Source: Beaufortia kweichowensis
Lineage: Eukaryota > Chordata > Actinopteri > Cypriniformes > Gastromyzontidae
DNA length: 64,000 bases
Assembly (NCBI GenBank): GCA_019155185.1
Contig: CM032803.1
Coordinates: 2,726,001-2,790,000, forward strand
Reading direction: 5' to 3'
The notes under the pieces were generated by a model. It searched no databases, was not told the DNA's origin, and worked only from the letters and a program-made list of their open reading frames with translations. How positions within the stretch are numbered: position 1 is the stretch's first letter; each line of letters starts with the position of its first letter. The position numbers and the translations under genes are program-made. This document shows positions 13,401-26,760 of this stretch, one piece after another.

Positions 13401-16400
13401 GGGCTCCCTGGGACGTTTATTTGATCACTTCTTCATTTCTGCTATTTGTTTATTGTTTGAGTACCTACTGAGTTACCCCGAGCATTCTGAACATTCATTC
13501 AAATCAGGCACAATTCTGCTGTGCGGTGTCGAAATGTATAATTAATAAGGCAGCAATAATTTAGGGATGGGTGGTTTTATTTTTTCTCTTTTATTCTGAT
13601 TTTATTTGGTCAATACACTGATGCTTATCTTTAATAGTTTTTTTTTGCATTAACAACATTATTTAGTATGAGGTAATGGGTGTCATTTTGGAGATGTTAA
13701 AAATCTTGTTTTTCTAGTTGTTTGTTTGTAAGACTAGCTTAGCCAGTGGTATGGACTTGGGGTGGGACTATTTGCTTTTCTGTTATTATTATTATTATCT
13801 GTTATTATTTACACCAGTCCATTTGGATGGTACATTATGCAGTTCAATCTTAAAGACAACATGAAATCAAATTTGATTCTGTTTATTTCTTAATAAGCAT
13901 TTCTGTTTTTTATGTCTATGATTATAATGCACTGTGTTTTAAAGAGAAAATAAGTTTGTTTTGATCATCTAGACACATTTCTATTCAATTACATTAATGT
14001 AAATACTCAGTTTCATCCAAAAATGCGTCATGTTTCAGATATTAGAAGTGCCATTTCATGTTGTCTCTAAAACCAAAATTCATAAACAGCAGTTACTGCA
14101 CATCCAGAATTTGTCTATTCAAGGCTCGAATGCTAAAATGATGGCAGGCAATCCACACGTCTCAATAAGCACTGCGTGCCTGACTCCAGGAGCCCAAAAA
14201 CACACAGTTCCGCCCATAGAGTTAGTTTCTCAAGGCCTCCAGCTTTTGCTACGCATCTGAGGATGGCTTTTGAATGATTTATGGTGGTAAAGCAGCATGA
14301 TGCTGTCATTTTTCACCGTCCCCCCATCAGCCATTTAGAAAAGGCACACTGAGCTGCAAAAGGCGCGCTGTTGTAAAATGTGATCTGAACCACCTATATT
14401 TTTAATGATTGCGAGTAAATCCACATGTGATTTATGAAGTCCTGCTGGCTGTGAGCAGGTAGGAAGTCAGGGGAGAGGCTTGTGTTTGCTGCTATCCATG
14501 TCACATAATCTGATAGAGAGAGAATGCACAGTATGTATATACTATACAGTAAATGTGGTTGCTATGGCATTGTATTAAAAATAGTTAAGAGGTTCTTCTT
14601 TCAGACACAGAAATACAGGCATGTGTTGAGTAAATCATTTTTCCACTTAAAACCACTTAAACCACCAGTACAACCCTCGGTTTCATGCTTTTCTAACACC
14701 ATACTGGCACTTAGTTCAGACACACACGTCAGCTGTATACAACTGTAAACCACAGGCTGTCATAATGCACTAGCAAGCATAACCTCCTTGTGCTCCTGTA
14801 AAGGTGTTATGATGGGTTTCTTGATTTCTATTTTGATAGAACATCTTATTAGTCTGGTCTTTAAAGCTTGTGCATTGCACATACAGTATTTATACAGCAA
14901 TTATGTTGCTTTTTGTGAAAGTCGAGGTTGCTCATACATGTATTTAATACATGAGTGGGAGAAATTGTAGGTGTAAAAATAGAGCCAATCGCATGTTTGT
15001 TTACACATCTTTGTATATGCTCATTAGTGGGACCATCCTTAAAAGTACATTTTTGTGATCATGCTAAAGAAGCTCAATTTTATTTATTTATTATGTAAAG
15101 ATTTATTATGTTATGACTGTATATAATTATATATGATATAATTTAAAGCTGACCAACAGTTTGAGAATTTGGTCCATTACTTTTAAGTAAATAAGAGCTT
15201 CACTTGCATGTCCCAGGGTGTTACTAATATGGCCACCGAGTGGACTGATGTGCGTTAAAGGGTCCTAGCACATTTACATGGAACTGCAAGCTGGCTGTCA
15301 TGTTAAGGCATTGCATTGTCTGGCTTGGGACTTGGAGACTAAAGTTAAGGCTGTAAATCTGTAAAGAGGGGAAAATAGGAGTCAGGGTGGTACCCAAGCA
15401 GTATCTGTTCAGTTGCCATAGTGACTGGTGTTTCTACTCCTCCATCCATCACCTGGCAGCGGCGTGCAAACCACAAATAAGGAGCCTCTCACTCCCATAA
15501 TTCCAGTGCACTGCCTGACAGGCCGGAGATTTCCAATCTGCCTCAGGGGCAGGGGAACAAATCCATTCCCCCACTGTCAAGCCATCCAGACAGAAGGAGA
15601 GAGAGAGAGACGGAGAGCACTACATTTGGTCCCATAACTACTAGCTTAGAGGAGTGTGCACTGTACTCTTAAAGTGCTGCTACTTTAACAGTGCAAGTGA
15701 TGCTAAAAAAAGTACAAATTTTGACAGATAGATGTTAGATGGGACACTTAAACAGCCGATTGTTATTTTACCTAGAAGCTCTATACCCTATAAACAAGAT
15801 CTCTACAATTTCACACATGCGAAAACAGATGTAAAACAGGCTGACACGTGTGAAATCCCATGTCAATTCCAAACTTTTGCGAAGAACATGTGAAGTTTGT
15901 GTTTTTTCTGCAAGGGACGCTTTACCTGCAATAGTGTCAACAGTCAACTGTATATAATAAAATGCAATGCTCAAAATAAATAAGAATATACCACAATTAC
16001 AGACATTCCTATCTGGATAAGATTTACTTTATACAAAAAAATACTTTCAGAATTTCAACTTGTGTGAGAAAAGCCATCATATAGTACATATATCTGTAAA
16101 ACCCTTAGCTGACCTCCTCAAGGAAAACTACTCCCATCTGAGAAGGTCTATAGTGTATAAACGGTTAACCTCAATACATTTGCCCTTGAAAATAAGGCCA
16201 GTCTAACTTTTGCACCTGTTCAAAGGAAAAACACTGGATCTGAGCACTGTGTTGAACACATTCCATGCAAAGATGTTCCATTACTGAGTGCTACTCATTG
16301 TTCAATTGAAGGACAATTGCAAGTCTTTTGTCACTTCCATGAAAGATCGCAGAATACAGTTGCTCTAAAATAGATTTCTCACAATGAGTAGAAAGCATTA

Positions 16401-18267
16401 TTATACAGCTGTCATTCAAAACACATTTCTGCCAGTAAATGGTCTGGGCTCAGGTATTCTCCCATATGGCATAATTGAAACACATTTGCATGCAGAACAA
16501 TTGCACTGTTCCGGTGTCATGCCATGGGATTTTAAAGTGCTTTAACATGCTTTAAAAAATACACTTTGTGTTATACCTGCTATTTCATTTCTAACATGCT
16601 ATATTTAATTACTGACTTCCAATTCGATTAATCTATTTTTTTGTTCTTTCCCCTTCTCTCCTGTTCTGCGACAATGATGTTGGCAACGAAAGGTGAGTAT
16701 TGGCTGTTCAATATTTATGTTACGTTTTTCAGAAAGGAGTTTTGACATTACTTTACAATGTACAAATGAGGTAGTTTGAGCTCATTATATCTGATTAATA
16801 CATAGACGTAAGTAAAATTGCAAATTCCTACTATTGCAGTGAATATTGTCATATTTGAGCTTATGTAAATGACTGTGCAGACTTAACTCTAAATAGGGTG
16901 GCAAACGTGTGTGTGTGTTTGTGTGTGAACTGAAAGAATGATAGCATTTCAATCTCCTCAACCTTCATGAAAAGATATTCGTCCTTCGTCTTTTTTCTCG
17001 CTGCACACTCTGTCTCTCTTTTCTCTTTTTGTGGTCTGATTGGCAGCTCTGGTACATAGAGTCGGGTCTGGTCTTTCTGTTGCCATGGAAACTGCCCTCT
17101 CCTCTGACTGCAACCACGCTTGTGGACCGCAACTCTGATACTCACTGCATATAAAGATTAATAAATAAACTGACTAAGAGAGAAGTGTGGGTGGGTGTGT
17201 GTGGGTGGGTGTTGGTGTGAATGTGATGGTGTTAGCATGTATAGTCCAGGTCTGGTTTTAGATTTCCACACAGATATTACAAGCACACTTAACCACAGAC
17301 TGAAAGGAATTTGGTGGTAATCATAGGTTTTACGAAATAATGAAGATGTTTCAAGTATTCTGTATATCGTAGTGAAAGTTACAAAATATTTGTTTTCTCC
17401 AGAGACACTCCCAGCAGTTCATTACACATTTGTCTATTCTTTTTGACACAGTATCATATTTATATCTTGTCTGTGGTTTTCTTTGAGGTGTCAGCAGTTC
17501 ACCCACACATAGGAAAGACTGGGGAGAAGAGAGAATTGTTGATACTTGCAAATTTGTGAACCTGAGATCTTTTGAAAGCAGATATGATGTCAAAAAATGA
17601 TTTCCCTGTCTGGGTTGTTTTGTGAACGTGAGCATCAGCATCAGCTTTAGGAAAATAAGATCAATTTTGTGGTGAAACTGGTTGTTTAATGTTCATTCAT
17701 CGACTCAAACCAAATTGAACAAAATTTTAGATACATATCAGCATTTATGGGGTTTTGTTAAGTTATTCTCTTTTCTGGGGTTTTCTGTCGGTGTTTGTTT
17801 TTCAACCATGCTTTAAGGAGTCTGTGTGAAATGAAGTGAGCCAGTGCTCAGCAAAGACTTCATATCTCTGTGTCGGGGGGCTTAGTGTATCACAATGTCC
17901 CACCACTGGCCTTACTCGACTCCACGACTTGAGCTTTTCAAAAACGTATTTTTACAGAGAGTGTAGAACAAGAAGAAAGATAGAAAAGGATTTAAAGTGG
18001 GAGCATTTGAGGGTGAGCGTCAGAGAAAGCCTCAGACTCCCCATCGAGGCCCAGAAGCGTCGCCTTTGACTGTCAAAAGCACAAATAAACTGTGTGTTTG
18101 CACGAGTGCAGAGAGAAAGACAGGGAGAGAAGGAAAAGAAGTCACAAAATAAGCAAAGTGACTTGTTTTCTCCATGCCTTTTTGTTGATTGTCCATGGGC
18201 CTAGTTTCTTTTTACTCTCATCCCCTTTCCCTGTATAGTATATCAGCACGTCATCAAAATTACAGGT
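10440..18267. other. Non-coding DNA, presumed lingo2 intron
   Basis: No supportable gene. It contains a CpG-dense patch at about 12100-12600, unique sequence at 14010-14420, a strong splice-donor-like AAAGGTGAGT at 16690-16699, the X-box at 17079 and short TG/GGGTG runs around 17185-17220. Confidence 0.6.
17079..17092. promoter_or_regulatory. RFX X-box motif
   Basis: GTTGCCATGGAAAC is an exact full-length X-box, the imperfect palindrome bound by RFX factors. It is in the presumed lingo2 intron, in non-repetitive sequence. The same 14 bases recur at 57329. Binding is inferred from motif only. Confidence 0.5.
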
Positions 18268-18839
18268 TTAAAGCTAGAGTTCATCCAAAAATGAGTTTTC
18301 AATTGCTCACTGTAATATTAAATCAAACATGTATGATAGTTATTAATGTGAAACATAAATGGAGAAGCTTTATTCCAAGTCTTCTAAAGCCATACGATAA
18401 CATTGTGTAGGAAACAGATTTAACTCTTTGTTCAATAATAGTTTTATCTACCATCGCTCTCAGATATCATTTGTACTTGCATATATGACATGTCAAGACC
18501 AGGTTTGATGTTATTGAAACAATTCATTCTTGTTACATCGCAAATTGCATTCATGATATATGAGAGCTGTTGCGGATGGGAGGCTGTTCCTTACACAAGA
18601 TATCATATAGTTTGTAAAGACTTGGAATATACTGTAGTGCAGGAGGCGTTTTAATTATTTTTTTTTATTTGCTTTCTCATTTTGAAAGCTCAGTCTCCAT
18701 CACTTGCATTGTTTGTCAGTAAGCGGTGTAAGCATTCTCCCCAACATCTCTTTTGTGCTTGATAAAAGAAACAAAGTTAAGCAAGTCTGGAACAACATGA
18801 GAGTGATGAATAAAACTGATTTTTTGTCTGTCCCTTTAA
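18268..18839. mobile_element. Diverged longer TTAA-ended DNA transposon copy
   Basis: The left end TTAAAGCTAGAGTTCATCC continues into AAAAATGAG and a CTCACTGTAATATT block equivalent to the family's start. The right end is GTCCCTTTAA. The interior contains a CTTCTAAAGCCATACGAT segment and a CTCCATCACTTGCATT segment that I associate with longer members of the same cyprinid family. There is no open reading frame of note. Boundaries are inferred from the two TTAA ends. Confidence 0.55.
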
Positions 18840-21832
18840 ATTCAAGAGCCTACAGCAAAAAACAAAACACCACAGCACAGTCACACCAAGTAACAGTCAC
18901 ACCGAGACGATTTCACTTCACAGCATTATAGAAGTTGGCTGGAGAGTCCTGTAATGGAAGAAGTGAAAGACATTTGTATTATGTTTTTTTTAAGCGTGTT
19001 TGATGTTGCTGGTTGATACAGAGAGGTCTTAGACAACTTTAACTTAACATGAAAGGGGATATCTAATCACCTCTTCAGAGAGAAATACCGTAAAAACATT
19101 GAAGTATCCAACGCACTGGGTTTTTTATCTTTACACAATGTTCTGGTAATGCGAAGGATTGCGTTTTACTCGCGTGTGCGCTTTGCTTTGAAGCGCAAGG
19201 ATCAAACTTTGACTGCAGAAGAGGCACAGTCTGTTTCCCATTAATGTTTCATTAACGCAGACTGCTGCGTGTGTGTGTGTGCGCTTGTTTTGGAGATGGT
19301 AGAGAGAAAGAGGAAGAGCAATAGAGAGAATGCGCAAAGCTAGTGGAGACTTCAAGGATGCAAATATAGAATAAAAGGACCTTTCGAGAATATGAGGGTG
19401 AGAAAAGGGTGTAGAAAGGGAGACGCAGAAATGAAGGACGAGCGACCACGTGAGATAAGAGAGAAAAGCAAAGCGAAAGAAAAGATGTGCGTGGGACGTG
19501 ATGATTGGCAGAAAACCAGAAAATGGAAAAAGAAAAGAAGGTGAGGGGAAAGGAAAAGATGGAGAACATTTCTCACTCCATAAATTTCAGCACTGAGTAC
19601 GCATCATTGTTTTCCAACGTGCGCTCTGAGATAATGCACAACCAATAGATTTGATTGAAGCGTGACGCTACTGTAAGGCCCCCATTGGTTAAAAATGATG
19701 GTTTGGTGCTAACAATGCAATCAATCTCAAATGAAAGGAACAGTTCTTCTAAAAATCCTTGATTCAGTGAATTTAACTCAACGACTGGATTCGTGAACAG
19801 AACTGACTGCAATTTGTGTACCAAAGAACAACATGCAGATGTAAAATAATGAGAAAATTTGAGAAAACTATTCCTTTAGCTTTTCAAGCTCCTCTTATTT
19901 TTCAATTTTTCAAGGTTACCAAGTTCTCAAGGGTCAGGGTAGGTAGGTGGAAATGAGCACCACAGAGCAGGTGTATATGCCTGTAGAGGTGTGAAAAAGA
20001 CTTCCACCTGCTCGTCTGTCCATCCTTTATATTTAATTTTCACTTGACTGGGAGAAAACAGGTGGAGGGATGCGGTGGGGTCGAAACTGGACCCCCGCTA
20101 GAGAATTTCAAAAGTCATGGCATACGAGTAGATAACTGGGCATGCCTTTTACAAATGGCAAGATATTGTTTGAGGGAGGAGATCCTATGACATGTGATGT
20201 AGGACGGGGTGTTTTAACATGGGACTTAAATGCTAAGGCCTGAGTCAAAACCTTCATCCACTTATCGTGCACTTTACCAACACCTGAGAGCGAGAGAGGG
20301 AGAGAGCACTATACCATGAAAAATATTATTTGCAGATGATCGCACAGCAGCTTTGGAGTTGCAGTTACATTAGTAAGATAAAATTGCCGTTCAAGTTACA
20401 CATTGTAGTGCCGACTGAGATTCTGTTCAGCGATAGCTACTATAATATTAATCTAAACCATCTCCAGAGAGGGCACAATTCTGAAATGATGTCTGGAATG
20501 AAAATAGCCAGAACCCAGCCTACAGGTAGAAGCATTTTAACAAAGATTAGAGGTGATGTTCTTTTAACAAAACTAATTTGAGCAATGGCTTAGCACTTCA
20601 GCGGAAAGAAATAAATACTCGAGGTGTGTAATCTTCTACTTTTACCCTACAGGTAGCCACACTACAGAAGATGCATTAGGAAAAGGCCAAAGGGTGATAT
20701 AAGGGTCATATATGCTGCACATTTTGCAAATGGCAGCAGACTGTAAGCAACCTTGTCAGTGCGGTAATAAATGTTGCGAGAGAAATTTTCAGGGTGCTTT
20801 TTTAGTCGTCTGTTGATGATAATGTATATTTGAAGTTTCACACTGAATGAGAAGTCAGACAGATGCTGAGATTCACATGTTACATCACACCTAATACATA
20901 TTTACTGACATAGTCATGGCATCTCAGCCAAACAGGATACAGCTCGGTCCTTTGTTGTTGTTGTTTAATTTGCAAAGGTTTATTGGAGCTTTTAAAGCTA
21001 AATTTAGAGTTTAAGTCAGCATACAAATCAGAATCTACACCAATTACCAGAGTTACATTCACAAACAATCTTTAATTCATTAACTTCAGTCCCACCAGTA
21101 TAGTATATGAGCATTATGGTTTTCAGGCCACACGTTTGAGACCCAAGCAACACTGTTAGTTCTGCAGTATACTGTCTCTATGGTATGTCTGAATAATTTG
21201 TTGGCGAGTTAGTGTGTGTATAAACGAGAGAAAGCGAGAAAGAGGTCAGGTGCCTCCGGAAAGCCCCAGGAGTGCTTAAGTTTCCCTGTTTCCCCCTGTA
21301 TTGAATATTATATGCCATGGAAATGGGGGACACCAGTCTCACGAAACATGTCCCTATTGTGAGCTGTAGCATTGTGGGTGTATGTATGTGTGTTTGTGGG
21401 TATGCGTACCAGGAAGCAGTAGGGGAATATGTGAAGAGAGGAATCGCAGACAACAAGATAAGGAGCCACTTCCATGTACTGCTACATCTTCATTCATTCA
21501 GACACATTCACCTGCATAGGCAAGCGGCAAACTACGTGCTGATTCAGAAACCGATCCGGCCCGGTTGACCATACTGCAGTTTATATTTACATTTTGCTTC
21601 CATCTGAAATGATTTCAGAGATCATGTCCATGGCAAACAATGATTGTTTAACTGTGACTCATTATCAGAATTATTTATAGTGTTTTGGATTCTTATCACT
21701 TCATTCTGATATTCCCTTTGGCACATTTTGTATAAGAGAGATGAGAGTTAGTTGACATGAAGGTGCAACGTTCCTTATAGTCAACAGAACATGCAAAGCA
21801 GACCATCAAAATAAATTGTATAACTGCATCCA

Positions 21833-22160
21833 TTAAAGAGATTTTCTTGTTTGCTCATGTCATACTATCCCAAATTGTATGATTTAATTTCTTTTGTGCA
21901 ACACCGAAGAACAACGTATATGATATAGATGCTTTCTGCTTGGCTTCTTTGACAGCTTTGTGCAGTGATAAACTGATTACAAAATCATTGACAGCCTGTG
22001 ATTGCCATTCACTTTTAATATAGGCAAAAGCACAGCTTGGATATTTTGCTATAAATAACTCTTTTTGTGCTCCACAAAAGTAAGTCAAATGAGTTTTGAA
22101 AGATGCAAGAGTGAGTTAATGATGACAGAGTTTTAATTAGTGGGTGGACTGTTCCTTTAA
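21833..22160. mobile_element. Diverged TTAA-ended DNA transposon copy
   Basis: The right part matches the copy at 25157-25445 (a TGCTCCACAAAAG-like block, then GAGTTAATGATGACAGAG, then a TGGACTGTTCCTTTAA end). The left end, TTAAAGAGATTTTC, is eroded. The 328-bp unit is bounded by TTAA at both ends. Confidence 0.65.
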
Positions 22161-23881
22161 GTTCCTTTAATCAAGACTGAATGAAGCAACTAAACTGTGT
22201 TAGAAAATTACAAATGATGCATTTTCTCATTGTTTTACAGAACGGATTGTCACAGTAATTGGGACGTGGTTCATTCTCTATGCTTGTGTGTTTCGGTTAA
22301 GTATGTTGTCCTACACATTTGGGTCTGTAAAATGAGCAGAATCGTTTAAACATGTTGTCGCACAGTATAGCAGAACCTAAATATATACATACTGTACTGT
22401 ATCTCCTATTTCAGGACAAACAAACTCAAAGTAGTGTAAATGAGAACAGCCTCAGGGCTTTAGCATGGTTGTAGTACAGTGTGCCAGGCTTTCATAAAGC
22501 CAAGTTAAACGTGAAAGAGTGTAAGCTGTGTCAGGGAGAAAATAACAGCTCTAAAACTTTTACAACTTATATTGAGCAGTGTGGGAGTGTGTATATGTGT
22601 ATGACAGAAAGGTAGAGTGATAGGTCAGCAGTCTTTAGCTTCTAGAAAGCCCCAGGTGTTTTTACACTCTTCTCCCGTCCTCAGTCCTGGAACGTAAGCA
22701 GCCGTGAGAGTGGGTAAAACTGGTGCCACCAACCAGACCATTAGCCACAAACACAGGCTGCTGGCTGATTGTTATGGTGAAGGTGCGTGGGTGAGCCTGT
22801 TGTTCTTAAACGTATCTAAATACAATTCTGTTGTCATCGCAACCAGCAGGAGCCAGAGATGTAAGAACAGTTTAAAAATCATAAGAGGGGATTTACCTTA
22901 GGGACCTGAGCAAGACCTTATTAGTCCGGCTTGTGAATATTAATTAGGTGATGTAACACTATCCCTCTGGTTCTAATCCTAAAGGAAATCTGTTTCATAT
23001 GTAATATAGTTTTTGTCTACAGTAGATGAATTGAAGTGTTTAGTGGAGTTGGTAGAGTAGTATTAGTTCTCCATTATACTATAATGTTACTATTGACCTC
23101 TTTTTATCAGCTAGCTAGCAGCTCTTTTTTATCTAAAGATTTGCTACTTTATAAACACAGCTTTATACAGCTTTAAACGAAACATTTTCTCCATTCATAG
23201 TGTTTTGCTGCAAAACTCGGTGTGTTTTAGCAAAACTGTCATTTATGGCTGAATGATGTTTGATTGGAAGCGAAGTGCAACTGTTTATGAATCTATGCTT
23301 TGTTGTTGGAGTTCAAATGAAATGTGCCTGGACTAATTTTGTGTTTGCACAGAGTATTTTTCGTTGAAAGAAATAGTCCTGAAAGATTGATTGAGCAAAA
23401 AGATTCTCTCTCTTTAGCTCTGAATAAAAAATCAATGATTCATAGCCATGAAAGACCACAAAGTGTGAAATTACCAAAAATCTGTGTACCTGTCTTGTTA
23501 GGCAGACCGAAAAACAAGTTTGTTAAGGAATAGAGGACAGACTGAAGGCAGGGGAGAGAGCTGGATTATGGCATTATGCAACTGACAGCAACTACACGTT
23601 GTGCGTTTAGAAATCTCTTTACATGAAGAATATTATTATTGAACTTTTTTTTTTTTTTTAAGACAAATTAAAAAGTTTTCTCAATTTGATTTGTGGTAGA
23701 TTTCACATTGGATGTCAAGGGGGTCACCAACATAAGAATGAACTGTATTGTTTATTGTACAAATTCAAACTTGATAAAAAGCTTGATAATTTGTGTAATA
23801 CTTACACAACATTAGGCAGATGTTTTTATATAATCTGCATTTGTGTTATAGGTTGTTTCCCAGTTCATGCATGTACTCGTA

Positions 23882-23941
23882 AACAAACCCATGTCTCTGG
23901 CATTGCTAGTGCCATGCTCGCGTCCAGACCAGTCGAGAGCC
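23882..23941 (-). mobile_element. SINE head fragment
   Basis: AACAAACCCATGTCTCTGG and CATTGCTAGTGCCATGCTCG are the reverse complement of the tRNA-like head of the same SINE family. It accounts for part of a 132-codon open frame that should not be read as a gene. Confidence 0.5.
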
Positions 23942-25156
23942 ACTGCTTTAAAATAACCGTGTACTGCAAAGACAGCAACGTTCAAGCGCATTTATCACAT
24001 CTGAAACATATTGTCAGAACCCATTGCCTCTTATTCACATTCAAACGATACTGCGCCACCCAAGTGATCCAGACACAGAGATAGAAATCATCAGATTAAT
24101 GTTGAGACCGCGGAGGAGACGCAGACAGCATGTCTGCCTTACTCCAGATTCATTGCATTAGCACGTTTCCACACTGCGGTCCCGCTCTACTACATTTCCT
24201 CTCCTCTCTCATCACCTCTGTTCAATTTAACGCCGCGTCGCTGCCAGCAGTCCGTGCAGGGCCTGCCAGTGCTGTATCACGACTGCTTTTCCTTTTGACA
24301 GAACATACACGCGGGCTCAAGGAGCGTTGTCTGCTTCAATTAGCTGTGATTTAACGAACCCTACAGGATGATCCTCGCTTATCCTATAGGCATGCCAGTC
24401 ATGGCCATTTGACCAATTGCACAGGGCAATAGGGCCGCATAGGACAGGCTGGCAAAAGGCATTCAGAGCATTGAAGATCAATCTAAAAGCTCTGGATCTT
24501 TCTAGCCATACTCGTGTGAGAGAGATAGAGAGCATAACTGATGCTTATTTTTAGTGTATCTTCGGCTCCCTGCTTGTTTACAGTAATCCCCAAGGCTCTG
24601 TCCATCCCTTACTGGATTAAAGGCTTGGATGTTTGGGTGCGAGAGAGAAAGGTATGGAGAAGATAGCTGCTATCGACCTCAGTGTGCTGTTACTGTACAG
24701 AGCAGTAGATGTGTGGTCGGTCAGTCCCTGTTCTCTACGGTTTGTAAATAGCATTTTTGAGGTGAAGCGTGGGACAGACTGGTGCCGGTGGCTTGAGGCG
24801 TCTTTTGCTGTCCGAGTTAAAGTGAACCATTAAATGACTAAAAGAGTGTGGTTTTGTTGGGTTTGTTAATGCATTTCCTACTTAAACAGGAAGTTTTAAG
24901 GGGAGTACATCTAATGTAGTCAATTGGCTTTAATTACTCCACCATAAACCATGCAAATTGTTACAGCATTCTCTTTCTAGTGAGGATTTTCAAGTCTGTG
25001 AGGGATGCAGGATGGTGATAGATGTGTCATCCATAGTTTTATCTCATCTTCCTGAAAAAAATTGGTGAATTTTGTTAATGTTAAGGAGTACACTAGAATA
25101 GAAACAACTTACAGCTAAACACATGAACTAAAAGCCACAAAACTCATCATTTTGAT

Positions 25157-25445
25157 TTAAAAGGATATTTTACCCAAAAATAAAGATTCTTCTCATTTGT
25201 TCACCCTCGTGTCATTCCAAACCCATATGACTTTCTCTCTTCTGCAGATCACAAAAGAAGATAGATATTTTGAGGACCTGGTAACTAAACAACATTCACC
25301 CCCATTGACTTGCATGGTTTAGACACAAACTACCAAGACATTTCTCAAAATATCTTTTGTCTTCCAAGAAAGAAAAGGTTTTGAATGACATGAGAATGAA
25401 TAAATGATGACGGAATGTGTATTTTGAGGTGAACTATCCCTTTAA
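25157..25445. mobile_element. TTAA-ended non-autonomous DNA transposon
   Basis: The left end is TTAAAAGGATATTTTACCC and the right end, reversed, TTAAAGGGATAGTTCACC. The body carries the TTCACCCTCGTGTCATTCC and ATGATGACGGAAT segments typical of this cyprinid family. The 289-bp copy is near-complete, bounded by TTAA on both sides, and has no coding capacity. Confidence 0.8.
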
Positions 25446-26740
25446 GGAAGTCAAGTAAGTAACTCAGTTAAGAATTCTGGCTCCCAGTAATGTTTAGTAT
25501 TAAAATGTATTAGCCAATATTAATATTAATAATATTCAGTAAGACATATACTGTGTAGACCTAGATCAATAAGGAAGAAAGAAAACGTTTTTGTAAATAC
25601 GAAGTGATCGATAGCCATTGCAATTACTTTTTCTGGACTGATAGTTTGTATTCGCAGTGTTAACAAATTGGCCTGTCAGGCGCATTATCCGCACTTTACG
25701 TCAAGTTCAGCATGTACAGTTTGGCACGGTGACCGCGGTAAAAAGCTGCATTCATTGCACAGTTTGTGCTTAAGAGCCTCTAATAAACCTAATGCTATCA
25801 GCCCACTCGCAAAGCACACATACACACATACAGTACAGACACATACACAGCTCTGATAAATGTATCACCCTAGCAAAACGCTGCAGCTAGCACAATCATA
25901 TCTGGCCCATTTATCTTTCTCTATAGTTTATATGAAAACGCACATCTATTTCATTCGGAATTCAAGTTGACAACACCACACAGAGATGGAAAAGAAGCTG
26001 GGGGAGGGAATAAATAGGAGAAATTGTAGTCTTAAGCGTAAAAATCTTTTTTGCTTAATGTATTTGCTGCAAAGAACCTTGCTCGTTGAAAAGACTTAAA
26101 AGATATAAAAGTGTCAATCTGAGTATTTACCACATGCACCCTATACACAGTGTCAAGTGATTTATTCTCACTAATTTGATATCCAGCCTCACACTTTACT
26201 GTTCTTCTGCCGTATGTGTATCTCTATGGTAAACTTACAGACTGCCTCACAGACTTACATACTAACACGCTTTGAGAAATGAAAAACGGTTTAGGTTTCA
26301 TTGTCACATTTAGTGTGATTTGTAAAACACAGAACTCTCTCCGCTGGGTTTTCTTTTGCATTAAAAAGCCTGTTAACCTTAACAATACGCATCTATTGGA
26401 AAAATGCATCATTTTAACAGTAGATGCAGCATAATGTAGAAAAATATGTGTAGTCACCAAGCAGTCTGGAGTAGATGCCTAAATACATGCCCTTTAGGTA
26501 GAGATTATTCATACTATTGGAACACAGATGGCTTGCTGTTGTGTGCGTGTGTATGTGTAAATAGATGCTATAATGAGTTTGAGCGTGTTGGTATGTTCAA
26601 AGGCAAGACTATAATTATGCATAAATTTGTCTCTCTGAGTAGGTGTGTGCTAAAAGTCAACAAAACTGTTGTGTGCATGAGTGATTGTGTGTGTTTTCAG
26701 AGGTACTCTGCATTTATGCGTAAACTAAGTCATATTAGGG

Positions 26741-26760
26741 TGTGTGTGTGTGTGTGTGTG
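26741..26760. repeat. (TG)10 microsatellite
   Basis: Ten perfect TG units. The surrounding 26520-26770 is also rich in TGTG and lies in a low-complexity open frame. Confidence 0.9.

Noticed and set aside
20465..20480. CCAGAGAGGGCAC as a CTCF site
   Set aside because: The CCA is out of register with the AGAGGGC core.
23686..24084. 132-codon open frame on the plus strand
   Set aside because: Part of it is the reverse of a SINE head; the rest has no recognisable protein pattern.
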